DNA of 64,000 nt from Chitinophagales bacterium. GTDB taxonomy: Bacteria > Bacteroidota > Bacteroidia > Chitinophagales > Chitinophagaceae. The notes below the pieces were generated by a model, which ran no database searches, had not been told where the DNA came from, and saw nothing but the letters and a program-made list of their open reading frames with translations. The stretch lies in the NCBI GenBank assembly GCA_015654695.1, contig JAATGJ010000180.1, forward strand, positions 1-64,000, read 5' to 3'. Shown here one piece after another: positions 34,963 to 43,183 of this stretch (positions are counted from its first letter, which is position 1; each line of letters opens with the position of its first letter). Position numbers and translations under genes: made by a program.

Positions 34963-35658
34963 ATGAGTTTTAATTCGGAATTTGAAAAATACGCTGTGAA
35001 GCATCGCGGCCTTTCCAGCAACACACTTCACGGCTATGCCTCGCAAATGGTAACCGGCCTTACCCCCAATATCATTGAAGAACGACCTATGAATGTAGCG
35101 GTGATGGATGTCTATAGCCGGCTGATGATGGACCGTATCATCTTCTTAGGCTATCCCATCAATGATGAAGTAGCCAATATCGTAACAGCGCAGTTGCTTT
35201 TCCTGGATTCTACCGACAGAACAAGGGATATCAATATGTACATTAACAGTCCGGGGGGCAGTGTTTATTCCGGCCTGGGTGTATATGATACGATGCAATA
35301 TGTAACACCAGATGTTGCTACTATATGTATTGGTATGGCCGCTTCTATGGCCTGCGTATTATTGGGAGCAGGCACTAATGGCAAAAGAGCTGCGTTGAAA
35401 CATGCCCGCATCATGATGCACCAGCCGAGTGGCGCCATTGGCGGACAGGCCAGTGACATCGAGATCACCGTTAATGAGATCAGGAAGCTGAAATCCGAAT
35501 TATATGAAGTGGTAAATTATCATTCCGGCAAACCGGTGACGCAGATCGAAAAAGATTTTGACCGTGATAAATGGATGACGGCTGTAGAGGCAAAAGAATA
35601 CGGACTGGTGGATGAAGTGTTGCTGACGAATCCGAGAAAAGTGAAGAAAGATAGTTAA
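34963..35658 (+). CDS. clpP: ATP-dependent Clp protease proteolytic subunit, copy 1
   Basis: The 231-residue serine protease forms heptameric rings that degrade substrates fed by ClpX. The catalytic triad is visible: Ser in IGMAASMACV, His in RIMMHQPSG, and Asp in the region KDFDRDKWMTAVEA. Also present are FLGYPINDEVAN and YINSPGGSVYSGLGVYDTM. The N-terminus is about 35 residues longer than E. coli ClpP and is likely a propeptide region. Note Ala-Cys after the active Ser-Met where many ClpPs have Gly-Ser or Gly-Ala. It is followed 116 bases later by a second clpP. Confidence 0.93.
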   Translation: MSFNSEFEKYAVKHRGLSSNTLHGYASQMVTGLTPNIIEERPMNVAVMDVYSRLMMDRIIFLGYPINDEVANIVTAQLLFLDSTDRTRDINMYINSPGGSVYSGLGVYDTMQYVTPDVATICIGMAASMACVLLGAGTNGKRAALKHARIMMHQPSGAIGGQASDIEITVNEIRKLKSELYEVVNYHSGKPVTQIEKDFDRDKWMTAVEAKEYGLVDEVLLTNPRKVKKDS

Positions 35659-35774
35659 GAGTTCAAGGAGGAAAGGAGAAAAAGATTTCTTGCAGGCTGG
35701 TGTCGCAATAAAACAAAAGCTAAACTAAGGAACCGAAGTTGGTAACCAAAAACAGAAACGAAAAACGAATCTTT

Positions 35775-36425
35775 ATGAACAGAAAGAATTTTTTATACAA
35801 CGATCCGATAGCTAGCGGATGGAGAGCTGATGACGAAGAGGAAGAAGAAAAAGAAGAGCAGCCTAAATCCGACCTCATGATGTTCAGCAAAAAGCTGGAA
35901 AAATATTTTTTTGAGACCCGCAGTGTTTATCTCTGGGGAGTAGTGGATGACAAAAGTGCTAAGGATATAGTAAGTAAACTATTGTTGCTGGATGCAGACA
36001 AGCCCGGAGAAGAGATCAAATTTTATATCAATAGCCCCGGCGGTGTAGTTACCAGCGGCATGGTGATGTATGATACCATGCAGATGATAAAAAGCCCGGT
36101 AAGTACTATTTGCATGGGTCTTGCCGCTTCGATGGGAAGTATCTTATTAAGCGGAGGGAAAAAAGGTAAACGATTCATCTATCCAAGCGGCGAAGTGATG
36201 ATCCATCAACCCTCTTTGGGCGGCTTTATACGCGGCGTGAGTACCGACCTGGAAATACAGGCCAAACAAACCAAACGGGTAAAAGATCTTGGCGCTAAGA
36301 TACTGGCTGACAACTGTGGCAAAACGGTAGAACAGATATTAAGAGACTTTGACCGGGACTACTGGATGGATGCCAAAGAAGCTATTGCTTATGGCATTGT
36401 TGACAAGTTGATAGACAAGCTTTAA
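35775..36425 (+). CDS. clpP: ATP-dependent Clp protease proteolytic subunit, copy 2
   Basis: The protein has 216 residues from ATG 35775 (MNRKNFLYNDPI); an in-frame TTG at 35739 is less likely. The triad is conserved: Ser in GLAASMGSILL, His in VMIHQPSLGG, Asp in DFDRDYWMDAKEA. A striking acidic stretch DDEEEEEKEEQ lies in the N-terminal 30 residues, where axial-loop/propeptide residues would be. Two divergent adjacent paralogues suggest a mixed ClpP1-ClpP2 tetradecamer, as known in Mycobacterium and Listeria. The mixed ring is inference. Confidence 0.92.
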   Translation: MNRKNFLYNDPIASGWRADDEEEEEKEEQPKSDLMMFSKKLEKYFFETRSVYLWGVVDDKSAKDIVSKLLLLDADKPGEEIKFYINSPGGVVTSGMVMYDTMQMIKSPVSTICMGLAASMGSILLSGGKKGKRFIYPSGEVMIHQPSLGGFIRGVSTDLEIQAKQTKRVKDLGAKILADNCGKTVEQILRDFDRDYWMDAKEAIAYGIVDKLIDKL

Positions 36426-36521
36426 TACATTGATTATTAGTTCGTAATACCCGGGCACGTAGTCCTACTATTATAAAATAATATATGTCTTAAAAAAGCT
36501 GTCCTTGTCAGCGTAGTTTGA

Positions 36522-36529
36522 TACTTTTG
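36522..36529 (+). promoter_or_regulatory. clpX -7 promoter element (TACTTTTG)
   Basis: This is a perfect TAnnTTTG 44 bases before the clpX ATG, so clpX can be transcribed apart from the clpP genes. Confidence 0.55.
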
Positions 36530-36573
36530 TGGTACGAACTGATTAGTATTCCTTCATTCTCCTTATATAACAT

Positions 36574-37818
36574 ATGGCTAAAAATCCATTGCATTGTTCT
36601 TTTTGTGGCCGTAACCGTGATGAAGTTAAAATTCTCATTGCCGGCCAGGAAGGTCATATCTGCGAAAACTGTGTAGAACATGCAAGGGAGATCATTGAGC
36701 AGGAACTGATGGTTCGTGACGAAAAGACACCTTCTTCTTTCAAGCTTACGGTAAAGAAACCTGTTGAGATCAAGAAATTTTTGGATGACTATGTCATCGG
36801 GCAGGATGAAGCTAAAAAAGTTTTGGCGGTCGCTGTTTACAATCACTACAAGCGTTTACAACAAAGAAATACTGATACCAGTACCAATAACGAAGTTGAA
36901 ATAGAGAAAAGCAATATCGTAATGGTAGGTGAAACCGGTACCGGCAAAACATTACTGGCAAAAAGTATCGCCCGGATGCTGAATGTTCCTTTTGCCATTG
37001 TAGATGCGACAGTATTTACTGAAGCCGGTTATGTAGGTGAAGATGTAGAAAGTATCCTTACCCGTTTGCTGCAGGTGTGTAATTATGATGTAAATGCTGC
37101 TGAACGTGGCATTGTCTATATAGATGAAATAGATAAGATAGCCCGGAAAGGTGATAATCCTTCCATCACCCGTGATGTAAGCGGTGAAGGCGTGCAGCAG
37201 GGTATGTTGAAATTATTAGAAGGTACTGATGTGTTGGTACCACCGCAGGGAGGCCGAAAACATCCCGAACAAAAACTCATCAAGATCAACACTCAGAATA
37301 TTCTTTTCATTTGTGGCGGTGCATTCGATGGCATAGATAAGATCATTGGCCGCCGGGTACACACAAATACAATTGGTTTCAATGTTGATAAAGAACAGCA
37401 GGAAAGTATGAAGAAAAACCTGCTCCGTTATATTACTGCCCAGGACCTTAAATCATTTGGCCTGATCCCTGAATTGCTGGGACGACTGCCGGTAGTTACG
37501 CATCTTGATCCGCTGGACGCCTCCACGCTCCGGCTGATACTAACAGAACCAAAGAATGCTTTGATAAAACAGTACAGGAAATTGTTTGAACTCGAAGGCA
37601 TTCAATTAAGCATTGAAGATGAGGTGCTGGATTTTATGGTAGAAAAAGCAATGGAATATAAATTAGGGGCAAGGGGTCTGCGTAGTATTTGCGAAGGCAT
37701 ATTGACAGACGCTATGTTTGAAATGCCTTCTTCCAAAGACACACACTTTAACCTGGATATAGATTATGCCAGGAGGAAGTTTGATAAGAGTAAGCTGAGC
37801 TTATTGAAAGTAGCATAG
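36574..37818 (+). CDS. clpX: ATP-dependent Clp protease ATP-binding subunit ClpX
   Basis: The 414-residue AAA+ unfoldase delivers substrates to ClpP. The N-terminal C4 zinc-binding domain is [12 protein letters not shown] plus [10 protein letters not shown]. Walker A is [10 protein letters not shown] and Walker B is [27 protein letters not shown] and GGRKHPEQ correspond to pore and sensor regions. The C-terminal domain ends [10 protein letters not shown]. Length and architecture are standard. The TAG stop is followed by a terminator. Confidence 0.97.
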   Translation: MAKNPLHCSFCGRNRDEVKILIAGQEGHICENCVEHAREIIEQELMVRDEKTPSSFKLTVKKPVEIKKFLDDYVIGQDEAKKVLAVAVYNHYKRLQQRNTDTSTNNEVEIEKSNIVMVGETGTGKTLLAKSIARMLNVPFAIVDATVFTEAGYVGEDVESILTRLLQVCNYDVNAAERGIVYIDEIDKIARKGDNPSITRDVSGEGVQQGMLKLLEGTDVLVPPQGGRKHPEQKLIKINTQNILFICGGAFDGIDKIIGRRVHTNTIGFNVDKEQQESMKKNLLRYITAQDLKSFGLIPELLGRLPVVTHLDPLDASTLRLILTEPKNALIKQYRKLFELEGIQLSIEDEVLDFMVEKAMEYKLGARGLRSICEGILTDAMFEMPSSKDTHFNLDIDYARRKFDKSKLSLLKVA

Positions 37819-37859
37819 ACCGCATTTCACATTGATGAAATGTTTGCAATGATATTTAT

Positions 37860-37885
37860 TGCCGGAAGCATTTTCCGGCATTTTT
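37860..37885 (+). terminator. Terminator of clpX
   Basis: A perfect 8-bp stem TGCCGGAA/TTCCGGCA (37860-37867 and 37873-37880) with a 5-base loop is followed by TTTTTATTTT. Confidence 0.9.
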
Positions 37886-37924
37886 ATTTTCCTACCTTCA
37901 AACTACAAATCATAAACTTTTTAT

Positions 37925-38068
37925 ATGCAGGAATTAATAGAAAAACTAAAAGCCGAGGCCGGCGTAACAGACGAGCAGGCTAAAAAAGCTATTGAAACTA
38001 TTAAAAATTATGTGGTCGAAAAATTTCCTATGCTGGAAGGAGCAGTAGGTAATCTATTTGGCAGTTAG
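37925..38068 (+). CDS. 47-residue mini-protein, amphipathic, unknown function
   Basis: An ATG at 37925 opens 47 codons ending TAG at 38066-38068. The sequence (MQELIEKLKAEAGVTDEQAK, then KAIETIKNYVVEKFPMLEGA, end VGNLFGS) is regular: two amphipathic helices with a VTDEQA turn, typical of small cytoplasmic helical-bundle proteins. The resemblance to the first helices of DUF2267/DUF2780-like folds is only suggestive. It follows the clpX terminator closely, so it has its own promoter, perhaps TACCTTCA at 37892-37899. Codon composition and charge periodicity favour a real gene. Confidence 0.72.
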   Translation: MQELIEKLKAEAGVTDEQAKKAIETIKNYVVEKFPMLEGAVGNLFGS

Positions 38069-38074
38069 CAGGTA

Positions 38075-38200
38075 TTAGCGGATCTGCTTGCACTTCTTCC
38101 CCCTGGGATTATTGGCTGCTTCAAAAGGAGTAATGGCCCTGCTGCAGGAATCCAGTATAATTAAGATAATCAGCGCCCAGATAAGGTTTCTTGTTTTCAT
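38075..38200 (-). CDS. 41-residue small lipoprotein
   Basis: An ATG at 38198-38200 (minus strand) opens 41 codons ending TAA. The N-terminus has two basic residues, a hydrophobic run (LIWALIILIIL) and the lipobox LDSC, so Cys19 should be lipidated. The mature peptide is only about 23 residues (CSRAITPFEAANNPRGKKCK plus QIR), basic, with a second Cys. I recall similar tiny lipoproteins in Chitinophagaceae but know no function. It is convergent with the 47-residue gene, with stop codons six bases apart. Confidence 0.68.
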   Translation of the reverse strand: MKTRNLIWALIILIILDSCSRAITPFEAANNPRGKKCKQIR

Positions 38201-38282
38201 TTGTTGGTTGGATTGTTCAGCGAATATAGATGGTTATCAATGAAAACAAGAAGATAAACCCCGCCTGAAATAACCGGAAATC

Positions 38283-38324
38283 AAAAGGTAAATTCACATA
38301 GTAACCATGTAAAATTTACCTTTT
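38283..38324 (-). terminator. Hairpin terminator at the end of the mannan locus
   Basis: A perfect 12-bp stem AAAAGGTAAATT/AATTTACCTTTT (38283-38294 and 38313-38324) contains an inner ACAT/ATGT stem. It lies 60 bases past the GH5 stop, and T-runs occur in either direction. Confidence 0.75.
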
Positions 38325-38385
38325 TGACGAATATTATTTGCACTATTCACCTGCAAGGTTTCAATTGCCGGGAAGAGGATGCTTT

Positions 38386-39348
38386 TTATTCATTTGCATT
38401 GTACTTTCTCAGGTATTCTCTTGTTTTTATTCCCGATTCTTTCAGATCGCTCTCTTTCCAGTTACCACCTGATGCAGCCGATTTTTTCAATACGGAGCAG
38501 CTCTCATCTTTATCTGAAACCGACCAGGTGATCCAGCTTAATCCCCTTGCTTCCATCCAGTCAATCCATTTTTGCCATTCTTCATAATTAAGCGGCCCGT
38601 CGCCGGAAGCTTCCATACCCGCAGATTCAGAAATGAATATGGCCAAGCCTTTTTGTATAGCTTCGTCCGTTCTGTCGCGAAGCCATTGCTTATGTGTAGC
38701 TGCATAAAAATGTACAGTGTACATAAGGTTAGCATATCCTTTTACCGGATCAGCCGCAGGTAATTGAATATCCTGGTCCCATCTCGGGCTGCCTACTAAA
38801 ATGATATTATCAGGATCAATCGCCCTGATCGTTTTTATCACTTCTTCTGAATAAGCTTTTACTTCCGGCCATGTTTCATAATCAGGTTCATTGAATACCT
38901 CATAGATCACATTGGGATACTTTCCGTATAGCGCCGCCATCTCCGAAAAAAAAGCTTTTGATTCCTTTAGATGAATATTGTGATCATGCCAGTCAATGAT
39001 AACATAAATACCTTCTTTGATAGCTGCATCAACAACTGCTTTTATTTTAGCCGCAGAACTTACCGGATTTTTTAAATACCCGCTATCGTTGAGTTCTATT
39101 CCCAATGCCGCTCTCACTACCGTGCATTTCCAGTCATCTTTTAACCATTTTACTGCGCCGGCATTATACATTCTCGGCCAGAGATTATGCCAGCCAAAAC
39201 TCATTCCTCTTAACAGTACTGGTTTGCCATCCCTGCCCACCAGTTTCGTTCCTTCTACTTTCAGAGCTCCATGTTTGTTCACTGGTTGTGTATTGGCAGC
39301 AATACAGGTAAACACCAATAATGATCCAATGATGATTTTTAACTTCAT
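38386..39348 (-). CDS. GH5-family endo-beta-glucanase/mannanase (cellulase), secreted
   Basis: The 320-residue protein has a signal peptide (residues 1-20, SLLVFTCIAANTQ). The clan GH-A barrel has the GH5 pattern: LLRGMSFGWHN near the start, VRAALGIE, then VIIDWHDHN. VIYEVFNEPDYETW has the acid/base Glu154, and VHFYAATHK follows. FISESAG has the nucleophile Glu241. LSWITWSVSDKDESCSVL closes the barrel. It looks like the subfamily of endoglucanases acting on beta-1,4-glucans. In this locus, glucomannan is a sensible substrate. It is the last gene of the minus-strand PUL, seven bases behind the GH26 gene. Confidence 0.9.
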   Translation of the reverse strand: MKLKIIIGSLLVFTCIAANTQPVNKHGALKVEGTKLVGRDGKPVLLRGMSFGWHNLWPRMYNAGAVKWLKDDWKCTVVRAALGIELNDSGYLKNPVSSAAKIKAVVDAAIKEGIYVIIDWHDHNIHLKESKAFFSEMAALYGKYPNVIYEVFNEPDYETWPEVKAYSEEVIKTIRAIDPDNIILVGSPRWDQDIQLPAADPVKGYANLMYTVHFYAATHKQWLRDRTDEAIQKGLAIFISESAGMEASGDGPLNYEEWQKWIDWMEARGLSWITWSVSDKDESCSVLKKSAASGGNWKESDLKESGIKTREYLRKYNANE

Positions 39349-39355
39349 GATGAAT

Positions 39356-40492
39356 TTATCTTTTAAGCTTATATATATCTTTCAGATCTTTTTCAAATAA
39401 TGTATAAGGATCATTATAGAATTTTATAAAATCCGCTTCACTCACTTGCCCGGGAAAAGGGGCATAATAATGTGTCGGGCTTCTTGCATCATTGCGCCAC
39501 ACCAATACATAACACAATTGCATACTGTCTGACCGGAGGGCTTTCAGCAATGTTTCTGTCCACCATGTTGTATTGGGTATTGATTCCAAACCTGTTTCAG
39601 TAAAAGCCGCCAGTTTACCTGCTTTCTTTGCATAATCAGAAACGATCTTTAATTTTTTTATGCCTGCCCCCAGGTTATACTTTCCATCGCGGCCAAAATC
39701 CCCATAGTTATCCATACCCACCATATCTACCCATTCGTCACCGGGATAGCGTTCTAAAAACGCCGCTTCCGTATTAAATCTATTATCCGGAGAAAATGCA
39801 TAGATGAAATTATGAACACCCAAACTATCCCTCAGGAAAGAAACGGTAAACCGCCAGAGCGATTTAAATTCATCCACCGTACAATGCGCCCTTCCCCACC
39901 AAAACCAGTCGCCATCAAACTCATGATAAGGACGGAATATCACCGGAACCAATTTGCCATCATTCCCTTTTATTGAGTTTGCCAGGTCAGCAACTGTGCG
40001 AAGGATCGTTTTGTATTTTTCATGATGCGAGCCACCCGGAATAATATATTTCACAGCAGCCGAAGCAGTAGAATCATTCCAATAAAAATTGGTTTTAGAA
40101 ACGGGATTATTAAAATGCCAGGCTATTGTGGTCACGCCTCCCCTGTTATACGTTTCAGCAATGTTCTTCCTTAATGCACCCTTTTCTTTTTCTATCATAG
40201 AATCCGGTATTCCTGACAGACCACTGAAGTCAACACCAATCACAGCGGGATGCGAGCCTGTTACCGATTTTACATCGCTTCTGTCCGGGTCGCCATACCA
40301 TCCATGGCCATATTGAGTAGCGTGCTGGTGACCGAAGAGTATCTGCTTTCCTGATAGTTTACCCAGGTTATAATATAAAGCCTTCGTCTCGTTAGTAGCA
40401 TTGGCGTCAATGATCGTATTCTTTCCTTTTTGAGAAAAAGATAGCATTGAAAATAATGTCAGCGATACAAGGACCGATAAATACTTTTTCAT
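39356..40492 (-). CDS. GH26 beta-mannanase (second copy)
   Basis: The 378-residue secreted enzyme (signal peptide to about residue 20) hydrolyses beta-1,4-mannosyl linkages. GH26 signatures are LFGHQHATQYG, TIAWHFNNP, and FRPYHEFDGDWFWWG with acid/base Glu191. EWVDMVGMDNYGD and FTETGLES with nucleophile Glu299 complete the set. It shares the plan of the GH26 at 57178-58341 but is clearly divergent in sequence (for instance FDGDW versus LNGSW after the acid/base). Different cell locations or product profiles are therefore likely. It is tightly packed between the esterase (9 bases) and GH5 (7 bases). Confidence 0.92.
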   Translation of the reverse strand: MKKYLSVLVSLTLFSMLSFSQKGKNTIIDANATNETKALYYNLGKLSGKQILFGHQHATQYGHGWYGDPDRSDVKSVTGSHPAVIGVDFSGLSGIPDSMIEKEKGALRKNIAETYNRGGVTTIAWHFNNPVSKTNFYWNDSTASAAVKYIIPGGSHHEKYKTILRTVADLANSIKGNDGKLVPVIFRPYHEFDGDWFWWGRAHCTVDEFKSLWRFTVSFLRDSLGVHNFIYAFSPDNRFNTEAAFLERYPGDEWVDMVGMDNYGDFGRDGKYNLGAGIKKLKIVSDYAKKAGKLAAFTETGLESIPNTTWWTETLLKALRSDSMQLCYVLVWRNDARSPTHYYAPFPGQVSEADFIKFYNDPYTLFEKDLKDIYKLKR

Positions 40493-40501
40493 TTCAGCAA
40501 A

Positions 40502-41374
40502 TCATTTGTTTAAATATCCATTATCCGATAACCAGTCAGCCATCCGTTGCGGCCATGTATTAATTGATTTTAGTGCTGACCGCTTACCCATATTAAATGC
40601 ATGTTTTCCCTGTGCATACAGGTGTACTTCTGTTTTCACATTCGCTTTTCTGTATAGCTGCAGCAATTTTACAACCGGCTCCGAACAACATTCATCATCA
40701 TTAGCAGCTACCATAAATAATGGCGGAGCATCTGGCCCGATTGTTTCAGGAACTGCCAAAGGACCCGGGTAAACTAATAAGAGAAAGCCGGGCTTTGATT
40801 GCTGTTTATCAATGCTGTCAGTTTTTAGCTGCTTTTCATCGGATGAATTAAACGCAACCCAGCCTGCCAGTTCACCACCAGCAGAAAAGCCCATTAAACC
40901 AATACGATTGGTATCTAAACTCCATGCAGCAGCCTGTTGCCTTACTATACGCATAGCCCGGCGGCCATCCTGTAATGCATGCTCTGGTTTGTATGGCGAA
41001 TTTTCTTCCCTGAACAACCTGTATTTTAAAACAAAAGCTGTTACGCCAATACTATTAAAATATTCCGCTGCATCCTGCCCTTCAGCAGTAATTACCAGTT
41101 GATTGTGCCCACCACCGGGGCAAATAATTACCGCTGAACCATTAACCTTTTCTCTTGGAGGCAGATAAACTGTCAACGAGGGATTATGAATATTTTTTAC
41201 CCACCAATCCTTCGCCTGCTCCGGTTCATTCTTCCGGTTTTCAAACCCGGGTGCGCCGCCAGCCCATAAATAAATCACCTGTTTTTTATCGTCCTGTTGT
41301 GACGGCACAGACTGGGCTGATAAAAAACAGGGCAATAACAGCGTTATAAAAATGAAATGATCTATTTTTTTCAT
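40502..41374 (-). CDS. Secreted alpha/beta-hydrolase esterase (probable acetyl esterase for hemicellulose)
   Basis: The 290-residue protein has a signal peptide (LLPCFLSAQSVPSQ). The fold shows the oxyanion motif CPGGGHNQLV and the nucleophile elbow GFSAGGELAGW. The acid is in AANDDECCSEP and the terminal His in AQGKHAFNMG. These match the xylan/mannan acetylesterase-like group of the BD-FAE/Axe family that starts LWAGGAPGFENRK. Removal of acetyl groups would open acetylated mannan to the two GH26 enzymes. The substrate is inferred from context. Confidence 0.85.
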   Translation of the reverse strand: MKKIDHFIFITLLLPCFLSAQSVPSQQDDKKQVIYLWAGGAPGFENRKNEPEQAKDWWVKNIHNPSLTVYLPPREKVNGSAVIICPGGGHNQLVITAEGQDAAEYFNSIGVTAFVLKYRLFREENSPYKPEHALQDGRRAMRIVRQQAAAWSLDTNRIGLMGFSAGGELAGWVAFNSSDEKQLKTDSIDKQQSKPGFLLLVYPGPLAVPETIGPDAPPLFMVAANDDECCSEPVVKLLQLYRKANVKTEVHLYAQGKHAFNMGKRSALKSINTWPQRMADWLSDNGYLNK

Positions 41375-41398
41375 GCGGGGTATGCTATAATGATTATT

Positions 41399-41506
41399 TT
41401 ATAACTTCCTGGTAATAGCTGACCAGCCACCATCACTCTGTATAGTAACCGTCAATTTATCTTTAGCAGAGATATTCCTTACTATCAACAATAAACTCTT
41501 CTTCAT
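41399..41506 (-). pseudogene. Possible C-terminal remnant of a glycoside hydrolase gene
   Basis: A 35-codon frame, starting ATG 41504-41506 and ending TAA, encodes a strand-rich peptide KDKLTVTIQSDGGWSAITRK between the PD40-protein and esterase genes. Glycoside hydrolases such as GH97 end with a similar GGxxA strand, so this may be a left-over 3' end after deletion. It could equally be chance. An in-frame TAA lies just upstream. Confidence 0.25.
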
Positions 41507-41558
41507 TACTTTTATTTACATTCATTAGATATCAAAAACATCCTCTTACCCTTTAGCT

Positions 41559-43088
41559 TTACTTAAAAGAACCGCTATTACTTACAAATGCAATGTGTTT
41601 ACTATCCGGGCTCCAGGATGGCGTATTGATAGTACCCTGCCCGCCATATAAATAAGCTATTACTTTTGGAGCGCCACCACCCGCAGGCATTAAACGCAGC
41701 ATGACCCGTTTATAAAAAGGATGATCACCAGGGGCGACAGTCGGCTGAAAAGAAAGTATTACCATCCATTTGCCATCCGGTGAAATATGCGGAAACCAGT
41801 TATTGTTTTCATCAAAAGTAATTTGCTCCTGCCCGCTGCCATCAGGTTTCATTCGCCAGATCTGCATCGTACCACTTTGCGTAGCATTGTAATAAATATA
41901 TTTCCCATCAGGGGAATACTCAGGCCCGTCTGCCAACCCGCTTTTATTAAAAGTTAATTGGACTTCAGGTCCGCCATTGATCGCTTTTTTATAAATATTA
42001 TAGGCAGGACTATTACTTACCCGCTGTGCCGTATATACCACTTCTTTTCCGTTAGGGCTCCAGCCGTGTAAATAAGATGGTGTACTGTCCGTAATGATTT
42101 TAGGTTCACCACCAGTAATGGGTAAATAATAAACAGTAGAACCACCGCCAGCCATACCATCACGATGACTGCTGATGGCCAGCATTTTTCCATCAAAAGA
42201 AATAACATGGTCATTATTGTTTCTTTTGGCATTGCCTGTATTCAATAGTTCAGGTGTACCGCCTTCCACCGGGATGGTATAAATAGAACCACCCTGGTTG
42301 AATAATAATTTTTTCCCATCGGTCGTCCAGTTGGGGGCTTCAAACCTGCCTGAGTCCTGGTAAATTATTTTCCGGTTGCCATCAAACACATTCATGATCT
42401 CCATACGGCTTGATAAAATACCATCCCGGTATCCATTATAGGTGTCCGGTACCGTTTTCTCTATTCTTACATTCCATGCCATGCCTTCTTCCTGCACATC
42501 AGCATTATGACTGCAAACGAATAATCCTGCTAACGCCTGATCGGGCATATCAATCATATCTGTTCTCCCTATTTCCTGCAAGGGTTCGCCGGGATTGGCG
42601 ATTCGCATAATGAATGTTTTGCCATTGCGTTCCAGTTGTATGATCTGTGCATTCTTTTTTATTGCAAATATTTCGTCCTGCGGGTCACGCATATAGGCGC
42701 CACGCAACCTTCTCCATTGAAGAACGGTTAATCCATCGCCATGCAGTACTGCGCTCATGTGCGCAGCATCATCCTGTTCAGATGCCCGGATCATCCAGCC
42801 AATTTTGCGATGAGGGTCTTTGCCCTCACCCAGCAGTTTTACATTAGCCGTTACAATAAAATCACCCTTGACTTTGCTGTAAGCATAATGAAATTCGTCA
42901 CGGTTGAACCAGATATTATATCCACCTCCTTTAATAGTATAAGCCTGCATGTCTTTATCATACGATACTGCGCCTTTGACTTTGGGGTTACCAATGTCTG
43001 CATGGTTTTGAAAAATACCGGCATCGTTTGATTGTGCCATAGATAAAAAAGAGGTGAATAATAAAAGTATAAGCAATTGATACTTCAT
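41559..43088 (-). CDS. Secreted ConA-like domain plus TolB/PD40 beta-propeller protein
   Basis: The protein has 509 residues with a signal peptide (residues 1-18, ending SMAQS). Residues 25-215 resemble a DUF1349/LamG-type concanavalin-like sandwich (YNIWFNRDEFHYAYSKVKGD, KIGWMIRASEQDDAAHMSAV). Residues about 235-505 form a propeller of WD40-like PD40 repeats: YSPDGKYIYYN, ISPDGKWMVIL, WSPDSKHIAFVS, FDGKMLAISSHRD. Propellers of this type serve as binding platforms or polysaccharide-lyase scaffolds. No catalytic residues could be assigned. The lectin-like domain suggests glycan binding within the PUL. Confidence 0.82.
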   Translation of the reverse strand: MKYQLLILLLFTSFLSMAQSNDAGIFQNHADIGNPKVKGAVSYDKDMQAYTIKGGGYNIWFNRDEFHYAYSKVKGDFIVTANVKLLGEGKDPHRKIGWMIRASEQDDAAHMSAVLHGDGLTVLQWRRLRGAYMRDPQDEIFAIKKNAQIIQLERNGKTFIMRIANPGEPLQEIGRTDMIDMPDQALAGLFVCSHNADVQEEGMAWNVRIEKTVPDTYNGYRDGILSSRMEIMNVFDGNRKIIYQDSGRFEAPNWTTDGKKLLFNQGGSIYTIPVEGGTPELLNTGNAKRNNNDHVISFDGKMLAISSHRDGMAGGGSTVYYLPITGGEPKIITDSTPSYLHGWSPNGKEVVYTAQRVSNSPAYNIYKKAINGGPEVQLTFNKSGLADGPEYSPDGKYIYYNATQSGTMQIWRMKPDGSGQEQITFDENNNWFPHISPDGKWMVILSFQPTVAPGDHPFYKRVMLRLMPAGGGAPKVIAYLYGGQGTINTPSWSPDSKHIAFVSNSGSFK

Positions 43089-43183
43089 AGCAAGCTATTT
43101 TGATGATGAATATTTTTGCGCTAAGACACAAAGAATACACAAAGAATGTTTCCTGAGTGAGTTTAATGTCTTTGCAGGATATT

